This document shows positions 1 through 15,403 of a DNA stretch of 64,000 nt, in pieces. A program made the position numbers and the translations under genes. Source of the DNA: Floccularia luteovirens. Taxonomy: Eukaryota > Basidiomycota > Agaricomycetes > Agaricales > Squamanitaceae. How positions within the stretch are numbered: the first letter of the stretch is position 1; each line of letters opens with the position of its first letter. The stretch spans positions 2,108,001-2,172,000 of the forward strand of contig VSJF01000004.1 of the NCBI GenBank assembly GCA_009739215.1. Direction: 5' to 3'. The notes under the pieces were generated by a model that was not told the DNA's origin, did not search any database, and saw only the letters and a program-made list of their open reading frames with translations.

Positions 1-4270
<4,270 letters not shown>

Positions 4271-6130
4271 TTGTTACTTTGACTTGGTGTATTTTATTTT
4301 ATGATCACTACGACATATGTAAATTTGAAATTACTAAATATTCCGTAGAGTGTATCCTCTCTCCCTTAACTACATTAATTTAGGTTGAACATCCCATCCG
4401 GAAACCATAAAATTCCCGGAACCGAGGAACAGACTGGTAATATTAAACCAACCTGTCCGAGGCTTCAGGTTGGTATATTGACGCCAAAAAGGGGGTCTGT
4501 CAGTATCATACGTAGCAACTTTAGAAGGTTGATGATGATCAACATATAAACCTCGTCTCGATCTACCAGATTTATCTCAGGATTCAAGGCAAAACCGCGA
4601 ACCCCGGGTTTGGGGAATCAATCCCGGGTTTTGCACAGTTGAAGAGTGTGTTGTCCGAGGCAAAGATCTTGAATTACCCAAGTATCGTAAAACTTTTGGA
4701 ATGTCCAGGAGATTCCCGCGGATTTCAATAATCTGTAAGCTTCGCCGGTGATATCTCTTGAAATATGTCGCGACTGTTGATGGCCACTTTTGATCTGTCG
4801 GTGTCAGGCTCCCAGATCTCCAAGTGACTTGTAAAAAAACCCTCGGCTCTGTTGAATAGATCGACTGATCGATAGATGATCTCTTGCAGATTTAACTTGA
4901 TTACTATCACGACGACAATGTTACATGTGCTCTTGTCGACTTCTCGGATCTTTGTCGATATCCTCGCTCATAGTACACAACTTTGTGGTGTACTCACGTA
5001 TATCTTGGACGTCGGCCGGAAACTTGCACCTTAGCAACATCTGACATCAGTATGGCGAATGTGGTTAGTACAACAAAGTACTCAACTTCTAGTATGTAAG
5101 ATTTATCATTTCGAGTTTTAAGTAACAGTACTGGGTGAGCTGCTCACGTCACTTGCTGATGACGAGATGTATCCGTTCAGTATATGGAACACTCCTATCA
5201 GTGTGGGGTAGGTGTTGGTGTAGTGGAACTTTGGGATGCAAAGAGTATTCAGGAGGAAGGGCATATATGCTATCTTGTCGAAAACGTCTCTTATATAACT
5301 TTCAGAATGTCCTAAGAAAACCCTGTTCACACAGTCTCTTATCGTCCCCGTCTCCTAGGACAGGGAATGACCTTCTGCAGCTTTATTCCGGAAAATGCAA
5401 CTTCGCCGAGGCTTGCCCGCCACAATCAACATACTTTAAATACAAACCCCCCTGAAAAAGTTCGTCAAGATATTACTTGCTGTGCAGGGACTTCTGAATC
5501 AAAGTTCAAGGGCAGCTTATCCCGGCGACTGTCCTCGGAACAGAACCATGTACTTGAAGAAATCACACGCGACCTCAACCTCAATTCAAGGAAGTAACAT
5601 GGAGGTATTAATTATTTAGCGCATTTATTTAATCATCTCAGTTTTAGATGTTGGTTGTTCATATGCATATTGCCTTGCGAGGGCAACGAAAACTGGAAAT
5701 TTACTACTTAAAGACTTTTATTCAGGTGACACCCTAAAACAAAAATCTCAATTTTGCCGAGGACAGAACGGATCAGGCGCTAATTTCTGTGCATGTGTAC
5801 ATTTATGTAACATTTCCATGTTAGTCTTGAACTGGTCTTATGCTGAAAATATATGGATTATAGACATTTCATCACACCACAAGATAACATATTCTGGGGA
5901 CCTGGGTCCTGGTGTATATATTAAAACCTCTAACAAATGCTGCAGACCCTTGACGCGAAGTCAAATAAATTGCAGGTGGACATAAGGTATATTTAGTGAG
6001 AAACATAAAGTGTGTAGACGGAAGGACATTGCATGAACGCATGGAAAGGGGTAACCGATTACGATACATCTTATTCCACAAAAAAAAGCGACAGCGAACC
6101 AGTAGACGAACGTACGGCAGGAAATATTGA
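4271..6130. other. Intergenic stretch without a recognisable gene
   Basis: Only short ORFs are present, none with a family motif or a convincing splice pattern. It lies between two gene 3' ends (RPC1 on + and the phosphoesterase-RRM gene on -), so it should hold two terminators. It contains the short GC-rich inverted repeat at 4589-4634. I see no transposase or reverse transcriptase motif. Confidence 0.5.
4589..4634. repeat. Short GC-rich imperfect inverted repeat
   Basis: The arms GCAAAACC (4589-4596) and GGTTTTGC (4627-4634) are perfect reverse complements. They enclose two copies of CCCGGGTTT in an otherwise AT-rich spacer. The copies allow alternative pairings, so a transcript could form a hairpin. 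The function is unknown. It lies about 320 bp past the RPC1 stop, too far to assume that it is the terminator. Confidence 0.5.
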
Positions 6131-8435
6131 TTATGCGCCCTCACCCCCACCATTGCCATCACCCTTTGTTGCGCTGGTTTCATTATTGCCTCGGTGGCCA
6201 TGTCCCCTCGTCAAGCCTGCAGCCGATAGTCCCCTCGCCGCAAACCCGCTGCCACCACGCCCACGACCGCGGCCTCCGAATCCTCTGTTGAAAGGTGATT
6301 CACCACGAGATTCACGGTCGGTTGCTTGCTTGACCTCTGGGGTGGCGTCTTTTAGTTTCTGTAAATGTGTAATAAAAATTAATAGGTCGGAAAATATAAT
6401 AAATTGAAGGACGAACCTCCAAGTGTTTTTCTAGCCCTGCTTTCATTGCTTCTTCATCTCCGAATTCAACATAAGCTAGTTTTGCTCTCCCATGGATAGT
6501 TGGAGGACAATTGACCCGGGTTATCTGTAAACCATTTTTTTAAGGAAAATATTCATGTACCTGAATCAAAGTCTAGCTTACATCATTCTTAGCTTCACCG
6601 AAAAAGTCCCTAATTTCGGTTTCTGTGACTTGTAAATGCCCTGGCATTCTCATGAATATAGTCCAGGGATTTCTCGGAGGTCTCCCTGTTTTTGGGGTTC
6701 GTATTCCAGTACTTCCCTCTGTCGGAGATTTTAATTCTTCGCCATCAGCTTTTGCTGTATCTGTAGACGGCATGGAGTTGGAAAGTTCAGGTATACTCGA
6801 GATGGAGTCGGATTGTGGGATGTCTGGTGTGCTTGCACTGTCTCCAGGCGTCTTGTCTGCCCTGTCCTTGTCCTTCTTTTCCTTTCTGTCCTTTCTTTTT
6901 GGGTCTTTCTTGTCTGCTTTTTCGGGTGAACTGGTTCCATTGACTTTGGAGCTAACCGAGATTGGGCTTTGTTTTCCAGATTGGGCGTCGGTTGTGGCAT
7001 GTGGGGGCGTAGATGCGACTGTCCTATCATTACTGAAGTTGCGATTGTTTGGTAGTGGGCCGTTTGGAGCAGGAGTAGAAACCTTTGTGGCAGGGAGGGC
7101 GGACGTTATTGAGTTTGGAGTGGGCACGGTTGTGGCGTTGCGACGGTACGCATAATTGAAACCTATCATATGCTCAATGGATCTGATGCTATAGATTCCA
7201 GTTCGAGCTCACCTTGACTCTTCAATTCAGCACTTACTCTTCCTTCTTTCACATCAAGTACTAATGAACCGAAAGCAGCGTCGCACAGGTTCCAATTCCA
7301 ACAATTCTTCCAAGCAGGTTCTTCGCCCGTTATTGTGGTTCCTGGTCCACTGAGTGGTTGTGTTGGTGGCAATCGATGAATTACACTAAAAGCTTTGTCC
7401 AGAAGTACCCGTTGGTTGTCGTCTATAACAGCATCTACTTGACTTTTTACATCCTCCCATACTTTTTCAAAGCCCTCTTTTCCTATGGCTAGCTTCTGAC
7501 GGAAACCTTCGAAGTCACCTTGTACACTAAACTCGTTATATGACGTGGCGTAGCGGAAATGTAGCCCAGCAGAGATTGTGAGATCTGCTTTGAGAACCAG
7601 AGCTAGCTGGGCGATAATGCCTTCACGACCAGGACTAGCGTGAGTCACCAATAAACGTGTCTCGGATTGGTCAAAAACACGTTGTGCAGTATCAACTAGT
7701 TCACCAATTTGAAGTGCTGTTGTCCACATGGTACCTTGTCCCCCAGCAATAGTAGCATTACCGTCCCCATTATCGAACAATTTACGAGGCACCAGTGCGC
7801 CTCCGAGTCCCAGCAAGCGGAGCTTTACGCCACCAACATCCAAGCACCGAGTCGTTGCTTCATCAAGAACATGGAGATTATCGATAGTGTAAGTTCCAAG
7901 GCGAAATTTTTCAAGCACTAACACGTCCTCGCACGCCCCCCATACCGTGTAGATTGGAACTTGAAGCTTTATTTGTCCTGCGAGAAGAAGGGGAAATTCT
8001 GACAAAAGCGCAATATTGACTGTTGAACGTATGACAGCGGGAGGGTTTTCAGGGGCTAGGAGGTGCGTTCGTTGTGCAGATGGGATCAGAGGCGAATACA
8101 TAGTGAGATGTCGTAAAGTGCGGTCACTGATCCTTTCTAGACTGTCGGCCTCTGTCGTGACCATAAATAAGATATACTCATCAGAAAAGCAATACATGAG
8201 ACTCACCAAAGAAGCCAAAGTCTCCTGTATGAATTATTGCTTGTGCATTAACTTCGCGAGCGAGATCATTGAGGGCCGAAAGCCGACCACGAATATCTGC
8301 AATGCAGAGAATTCTTCCATGTGTTGTATCAAGAACTTTAGTTTGCGTATTGACCTGATGTTGTTGCTGGTGTCGAGGTAGTGGTGAGAGAGCTGGACGC
8401 GTCGATGTTGAAGCTGGTCTAGAGGAGTTGGTCAT
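6131..8435 (-). CDS. Degenerate metallophosphoesterase-like domain (DUF2433 type) fused to an RRM and a C-terminal RGG tail
   Basis: The ATG is at 8435 and the stop TAA at 6131-6133. Reconstructed introns include one between HTGDFGFF and EADSLERISD and one joining LKSQ to GFNYAYRR (about 7144-7195). The N-terminal half has a calcineurin-like layout: IADIRGRLSAL (about residues 45-55), HTGDFGFF (about 69-76), VWGACEDV, VTHASPGREG and SAGLHFRYA. The middle is a low-complexity Ser/Pro/Lys linker. The C-terminal third contains PWTIFMRMPGHLQV and AKLAYVEFGDEEAM, which look like the two RNP strands of an RRM. The tail has GFGGRGRGRGGSG. The normal metal ligands of DxH, GDxxD and GNH[DE] are largely replaced, so hydrolase activity is doubtful. 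The RRM and RGG suggest RNA binding. This resembles a conserved fungal family of unknown function; the DUF2433 assignment is from memory. It is divergent from MED13. Confidence 0.75.
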
Positions 8436-8740
8436 GACGGAGAGATTCTAAGTTGAATAAAAATTTGGAAATCAATGAAAAAAACATTTCGGCTTTTCCC
8501 GGCTTTTCACTAAATCAATAATTAATTAAATAATTAAATATTTGATGCCTTTCTCTCCATGAAGCCGCACTGGCTCTGGGCCGTTCACTGGGATTCATCT
8601 GTACAGTCCCGTACTTCGTACTCTCAACCATCATCTCGGGGGCTGGTTTCATCTCAGTCCCCAGGCCTCCATCCCAACCAGCATAATCATCAGAGAGCCT
8701 GGTAAAGTTACCGGGCCCGCCAACTCACGGAACCACATTC
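8436..8740. promoter_or_regulatory. Divergent promoter between the phosphoesterase-RRM gene and MED13
   Basis: This 305-bp spacer lies between two head-to-head start codons. It has an AT-rich patch (about 8515-8545, runs of AATTAATT) beside the first gene and a C-rich segment toward MED13. No CACGTG palindrome is present, unlike four other divergent spacers in this window. Confidence 0.55.
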
Positions 8741-11700
8741 ATGGCATCCAAGGCCACTACTGAACGCTCGAATTTCTTTCATCCACAAACTCCCCCTACA
8801 ATATCAACTTCCGATAAAGTGCTAGCGTCTAGGATATCTTTACCTGCTAATTCACACGTCATTTATTCCGTATTCAAAGCTACTGGGAATACCTTACCAC
8901 CTCATGAAACGATCGAGCTTGCCAGGAGGCAAATATTAACTCGGAATGGATCTGCTACACTATTGGACTCATTGCTGACTAGCGTTGACATTGGCAAAAC
9001 CTCACTTCTCTATGTGTTCGTGATATCTTCCCAGGAAAACAACTCCGAGGCTGGGCAGTTACTTGAAACTCTACATTTTAGTGAATTGATTGGTGAGTCG
9101 CAAAATCTTTCTTTGTGCTCTTTCTCTCCACTTGGTACTCATTGTTTTATTTTTTGTATGGAAGCCACCGATTCGTCATCATTTTGTTTGCAAGATTTTT
9201 TCACTGACCTCCAACACGATCAGAAACAACACCGTATTCACACATCTATCCCCGTTCTCCAATGAAAAGTTACACAGTCACTTTCTTGACGCACTCCGAC
9301 TCCGTTTAATAGATGACATTGTCAATACTTCCTTGAAAAGTCCTCAAACTGAATTCCCCCGAAGACAGATAAAGCGATTTAAAGAAGGAATACTTATTAG
9401 CTCACACTTTTTAGGAGTAAATTGGGAGTCTAGTTGGAACTATAAATCTATAATAAGGTTTGTATTAATCATCTTACACTTTTACGACTTATCTGATGGT
9501 TTTGACTATATAGGCCTTTAATATATACTCATATTCAGGTCGCTATAGCCCCCCAACAACTGGAAAATCCATCTCCTCAGCTTATCATCCATCCCATCCC
9601 TACTCCAACACCCTTTCTCGAGTTGTCGACCACCCTTCCACTTCCTACTGGATCACCAATAGTACTTCTTCCGTTTGGGACCCCCGCTTATTTCTTGTCT
9701 GTGTATACCGGCCCAATAACCATTCTCATCAAACAATTTCGAGAATCACTCCATGGATTGGGTGTTGGTAATTGGGAAAATCTTGATTCCCCCTGTGGAA
9801 CTACATTCACGGACCAGCCTGCCACACGAGACATCCCAGGAGGCCGGACATCATTTATTATTGGCTGGATAAAAGTTGAAAATAAGCAAGGAGAAGACAA
9901 GGGAATGACTATCATTTACCCGGCACGTCTCTGTCTTGCTTACTGTGCTATGTCTCCTCCACGTCCGTTATTGGACCATATTCCAGAACTTCCTGTGCAG
10001 CTTCAACCCTCCCCACAAGTACCCCCCACAGTTCCTTTAATCTCTTCCTCCATACAGTCCGCTAGGATCAGTGGTAAACCTATATCCTCACATTCCTTCT
10101 GCCTGGGGCCCTCGGAGCTGAATAGTCCTACTACAGAATCTCTGCAAGCATTCCGCATGATGACATTATCGAAATCCAAGGATGTTCGGAAAGTTGCATT
10201 AGAGGTCGGAGGCTATGTTGAAGCTGTCGCCAGAGAACGCGAAAAGGAACGCGAACGGTTAAAGAGGGAGCGGGAAAATACAAGCGCTTCTCCTAAATTA
10301 GCTCGGACCACAACTACCCCAGGGTCAGCCCCGACCCCAATTTCAATAGGCACGCCCACTCCCGTCCAAGCTCTAGCCCCACCACCTACTGTCCAGTCTG
10401 CAAACTCCATCCAGCCATACCCACAAATATATGGGTCTACCGAAACCTTCTATCCTTCTCCACCTCAATCCAACACCAATTTTATTCCCACACTTGACGG
10501 CAAAACATCTCCAGCTATAGAAGAACCCATTGCTCCTTCCACAAATGTACCAGGGTCTATCTCACACGATGTTTCTTCCGAACTGACTCTCGACACCCTG
10601 AATTCCGTACCACCATCTTATGATCCCCTCGGAAATATTGACCACTCATGGTCTCAACCTGCTCAGTCATACCTCGATATGGATTTTAGTATGAACATGA
10701 GCTTAGGATTCGATATGGGGTCCATGGCTGGCGACAGTGGCAGTGGTGGTGGTGGTGCTTTCAATGGTCGACGCAACGAAGTGGATTACGAAGACGCATT
10801 TACAGATGACGACTTCAGTTTCTTTGACAGACCATCTCGCACCACAGTAGAGACCTTACCTCTTTTCTCTAGCAATATCCACAATACACAGGGCCTTACC
10901 GGGCTCGGTCCTTATACTCATCCTATGGTACCCAAATTTGCCAATGAGTCATCCTCCTTCAACGAAATGCAGCCATGCCCAGTACCAGGTTCGACCATTT
11001 CAAACAGCAATGCTCAGAATACAGCCTGGACTCCAGCAGGACTTTTGGATGGTTTTACCCCTCGGTCTATTGATTATCACCCAACAAATCTCCCAGATCT
11101 GATGCCATCTTCTCCAGGGCCCTCCCCCGACAGTCACTCAACTCCGACAACTCCCAATGTTTATCTCGATACAATATCACATTCAAGAGCAAGCTCGATC
11201 TCAGAGTCTAAATCATATTTATTTGACCCAATCCCTTTTGCCTCCTACCACAGAACTGTCGATGGAAAATATCTAGCCGGTAAATTTTCCCTGCCAAGCC
11301 CTCCTGCAGTCGAAGACATCAAAGTATCCAGTGGTGGGTGGAAATGCAGATACAATGCAGCTACAGATCCCCGTATTGGTTTGGTTCAAAAACTAATTGG
11401 GGTTAAAAGAAAAATGCCTTTTGAGCAGGGAGGGAGGGAAAGCTCTCACTTTCCGCATTGGAACGATGAACAAGAAGGATGGCAAGAGACGGAATCGGAC
11501 AAACAAGATGATGATGATGCGAATTCCGAATTGTCCGAGGATGAGGACGTTGAAGTGAACGAAAGTCCCCCAATTTCACGTCCCAATACCCCACCGCCTG
11601 CATATCTACCGCTGGGACCAACCCTTCTTCATTCTAAGTTTCAACACTTACAATTGCTCCCGCTATGTACTCCTCTCCGTCCCCCAGGCGCAGCTGTTGC

Positions 11701-13910
11701 GCCAACAAGTCTTGTGAATGCTGCCCCTCTTGCGTCTGTACCCACACCAGTATCGCCGGCCGCAACGTTAGGTGCGGCTTCAGAACAGTTCAAGTCATTA
11801 GAAGCTGCTGCTCTAATGATAGCTAACGAGATTGTTGAAAACTGTCTCTGGGCAAAGTCTTGGAAATCCATCAGCTCCCGTCCAAAATATGACTCCGAGG
11901 TCTGGTTGGCAGATATCAAGACTGTCGCGGATCTACTACAGTCTATTCCCTATCTGGAAAGTTCTCTTGACATGAGGACCCTCTTTGATCTTGGTAAGGC
12001 TCGACAATAATATTTTTTCTTCGTATTAATTTTCTAACAAAATATGTAGACCCGAAGAGCAAAGCAATGCAAACACTCGACCCACCATTACTGGCGGTTG
12101 GGAAAGGTGATGCCGTAATACAAGTATTGCCGCCGGCTCTGCGCTTTTGGGATAAACTTGGCCTTGGACCTAAAGCGGGAAAAAAGGACGTAACCGCTTT
12201 CGTACTGTTCGAAGATGATGGCGACCAGTACCAAACTAGTGTTGAAAACTGGATTTCCAGTTTATCTACTGCTTACCAGGTCTGTTGACTTTCAAAATTT
12301 CACAGGGCTAATCTGACACTATCTACCCAGACAAAGCATATGGGAGAACTTAAGCCAGGGAATAGTGGTTTTTGCGCGAAATCAGGACTAATACCTATCA
12401 GATTTGACTCTTCATTTCGAAAAAGCCTGAGTAATGAAACTATTTTCCATGTTAACCTACCCATCTCTAATTATTACTTTCTTAGCAACTTTTATTCGAA
12501 GTCTTTCAGAAGACGGATCCAATTTTGTATTTTTCATCATCTGTCCGATCACTGCTATGAATCTCAGGTCGCCCATTCTTCGCCAGATCACCTCTTCGAT
12601 TCAAAAGGCACAAAAGAACCACCCCAACGGCAAAGTTTTATTCCAGTTCATACCCGAGAGCTATGTTTTGGGTCCAATGGAACAGACACAAACATGTGAC
12701 CCCCATATAGAGAACCTCTGTTTCTCGCTTTACAACCGTATTCTAATTCCAGTATACCGGAACGTATCCCAGGTCTTTGGATCAATCCGAAGCCATTTTC
12801 AAACCCCTGCTTTCACTCTTGCTAGGTCTCTTTGTAGCAAACTGTCTTTTGCGCGCACTCCCCACGCCCCTGTGGATGTCGTAGACAGACACACACTCCT
12901 CCATGTTGGCTACACACTATGTAGTTCTGGAAAATGGGTCGTAGCAGTATGTGTTGATCAGCGTGGAGAAGCACATGATATTGGTGTTTGGCTCCATCAA
13001 CCGACTAGTGATGATGCCGAAGGTGAATATGACGCCGAACTGAGCATTATCAAGAGGGTATGGAATTTTGCTGTTAACTTTGCAAAGAAGGCAAGTGTTG
13101 AGTGGAGGCTCGTAATATCAAAGCTTGGGGCCATGAACAATCGGGAGATACAAGGTAAGGCTTCGTTTCTCATACCCCTATCTCTTGTTGATGGTTTGTT
13201 TAGTGTGGGCAGAGTACTTGTCGAATGCCATTAGGAATCACGAAATAGTTTTCGGAGATGTGTCTTTATTATGCGTAGAACCAAACGCACCATGGTCCTT
13301 TGTTGATAGTCACCCTGCCTCAACTCTCAACAAGCTGACATCGTCTACCCGATCTTCATCATCTTCATCCAAACACCACTCACCCATGGTCTTTACTGAC
13401 GTCTCATCCACAACATATGCACTGTTTCCTAATGTTTCCTTGCCGATCTCTGTACCAGCTACTCCAGCTGACCTCGGACTCAATCTTTCATTCATCCCCG
13501 AGGGTCCTCCTACCTCCAACCACTCAGCATCAAGCCCTATTGTCACAAACAATTCCTACCTAACTTCCCCCTATCCCCCAGTAGCTGAAGTAACCCCCGA
13601 ATCTATCACTGCATCTTCAAAGCCTCATCTATATTCATACATTCCACGGTCCATGTCAACACTCATCCGTATTCCTTACTCACCATCATCGACATCATTG
13701 AGCATGCTTCATACATATTTCCTCTATTTCCAACAATCTTCACACTCGAACTCTCCCGTTCCCAACGAACCGAACCTATGCAAGACCATTACACAGAATT
13801 TTTATGAATTGTCTGTATTGGCCGGAGGATGTCGGAACATGGATGCAAACCCGATTCTACCATTCCACCTTGCTGCGGTAGAGGCCAGTCCAGCTTGCTT
13901 TGGATCCTGA
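8741..13910 (+). CDS. MED13: Mediator complex subunit 13 (MED13/SSN2/SRB9)
   Basis: MED13 belongs to the CDK8 kinase module of Mediator and couples it to the core complex. The N-terminal exon (from ATG 8741) carries the conserved opening. The block LLPFGTPAYFLSVYTGP (about 9667-9714) and the later WIKVENKQGEDKG and YPARLCLAY segments are typical. A long disordered Ser/Pro/acidic centre follows, with the EDAFTDDDFSFFD patch and a polar coiled REREKERERLKRERE stretch. The C-terminal PIWI-like region has LLHVGYTLCSSGKWVVAVCV, RGEAHDIGVW and EWRLVISKLGAMNNREI, and the protein ends with ILPFHLAAVEA before TGA 13908-13910. One large exon spans about 9540-12010. Near 9080-9290 I could not join the first exon to the LDALRLRLIDD exon in one frame with standard splice sites, so that junction is uncertain. 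Confidence 0.9.
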
Positions 13911-14199
13911 TCCCGATGTAAAGGGATACACAATGACCGAATAAACAGGTCCTTTTTACCTGTCGTTCTTGTGTCTATATGTACAAGCACGATTTTCCCC
14001 CACTTCTGTGTAGTTATCTCTTTTCTTGCGCACCCACATTCAACTATCACTGCCACAATGCTCTTTAGATCTATCATGCAATTTTTCTCTGTATTTGTAT
14101 ACCATTTCCATATTGTCTTGTGTTATTTTCATTCGCATTCTCATATCTTAATACTGTCGATGAAATGATTCCCAAAAGACTAGAATTTGCGCTATAAAA

Positions 14200-15223
14200 C
14201 TACTGGTTCTTTCTCTCCTGAGCATTGAAGCCCTTGGGGCTTTCTATCCTCAACGGACTCTGAATGCTAGCGAGCGCACTGATCCCAACCCACAAGACAG
14301 GAAGAAGAATGAAAAAAACTACCAACAAACTGGTAATTAGACCAGGAGTTAGAAGTTGGTAACGTTTCAAAATTCCGCCTTGAGGTAAAGTCGTATTTGC
14401 AGAAGTTTGAGAAGAGGGAAAAACAGGCTCGAAGTCCGGCAGCCCCAAGTCATCTTCGTCATCATAGGGTGATTGGCGTCTTGACCGCAAGGGAAGGGGT
14501 GTGCCGGTGTAAATAATTAAATGATTGGGGTAAGTTGATGCAAGTGCAGAGAGCTCGATTTCGATGGTAGAGTCTACGTGATTCAGTCAGATGTCTTTGC
14601 AACAGGAAATCAACTGCTTACCATGTTGTGCCATAGCAGTTTTTCTATCAATGCCAGACTCGATCATGTTAGGCATATTCAAACAAACGACATGCTTCTT
14701 GCCATGTTCTAGTGTAACACCGCCTTGACCAGCAAGATATTCGAGAAGACGCGATTGGCAAAGAGACGCTACTCGTCCAGAAATCAAACTGGGGTGTAAG
14801 TTCTGTTGGGGTACATATGGAAACTGGCGTGACGAAGGGGAGAGATTAAGGCTTCTAGAAACATGACTATAAGGCGACAAGTTGCGGAGGTCGGAAGCGT
14901 GCAACTTCATGTACTTGGTTCAGCACAACAGTTTGTGTTTTTAAGGATGAGTTACAGACCCCTGGTTGGTTTATTACTATAACGGCGTCATAGTCGCATA
15001 CTTCATTCTGGGAAAGGATGCTTTCCAACAGAGGAGATGAAGTGTCTGTATTGGAAAACGAATCAAGTACGGACGAACTTGGAAGAGCAAGTAAGAAACT
15101 CCCAAGCTACAAAAGAGCATACAAGCGCACCTGACGGACGACCAAGCCACCAAAGGATGAGTATTAGAGAAAGCAAAGGCGAGCGATGAGAAAGCTACAA
15201 TCGCAAGGACTCGGTCGACCTGC
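14200..15223 (-). CDS. BIG1: BIG1/VOA1-like ER membrane protein (V-ATPase accessory Ac45 family)
   Basis: This looks like a type I ER membrane protein of the BIG1/VOA1 group, linked in yeast to V-ATPase V0 assembly and cell-wall glucan. The visible parts are a signal-peptide-like RVLAIVAFSSLAFAF followed by SNTHPLVAWSS, then a luminal domain (YDAVIVINQPG, KKHVVCLNMP, STIEIELSALASTYPNHLII). The C-terminal membrane segment LLTPGLITSLLVVFFILLPV precedes VGISALASIQSPL, a spacing typical of Ac45/VOA1 tails. The stop is 14200-14202. The 5' end is unresolved: the signal-peptide frame is one base out from the nearest ATG (15221-15223). An ATG at 15313-15315 joined through a 66-nt intron would restore frame, and a second phase problem follows near 15125. 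It is divergent from the acyl-CoA dehydrogenase. Confidence 0.72.
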
Positions 15224-15403
15224 CATGACTGCGACTGCGACGATGTACAATAATAATTTTAATTAATTATTATTTTCTTTCTTACTCCAGTTTCAAGCAC
15301 ACGTGACCGGATCATGCAATCACATGTGCCGAATTACGACTTTGCTCCGAAATCATTCATACTCATCACACTCTTGTAGCCCTCCTCATCATCAATCTCA
15401 ACA
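15224..15403. promoter_or_regulatory. Divergent promoter with CACGTG, BIG1-like / acyl-CoA dehydrogenase
   Basis: This is a roughly 180-bp head-to-head spacer. It holds a CACGTG palindrome at 15300-15305 in the context CACACGTGACC, a nearby CACATGTG, and an AT-rich TAATTAATTATTATT tract. CACGTG is the core of bHLH (Cbf1/USF-type) binding sites. The factor acting here is an inference. Confidence 0.5.

Noticed and set aside
6625..7155. 176-codon + strand ORF
   Set aside because: Antisense shadow of the phosphoesterase-RRM linker.
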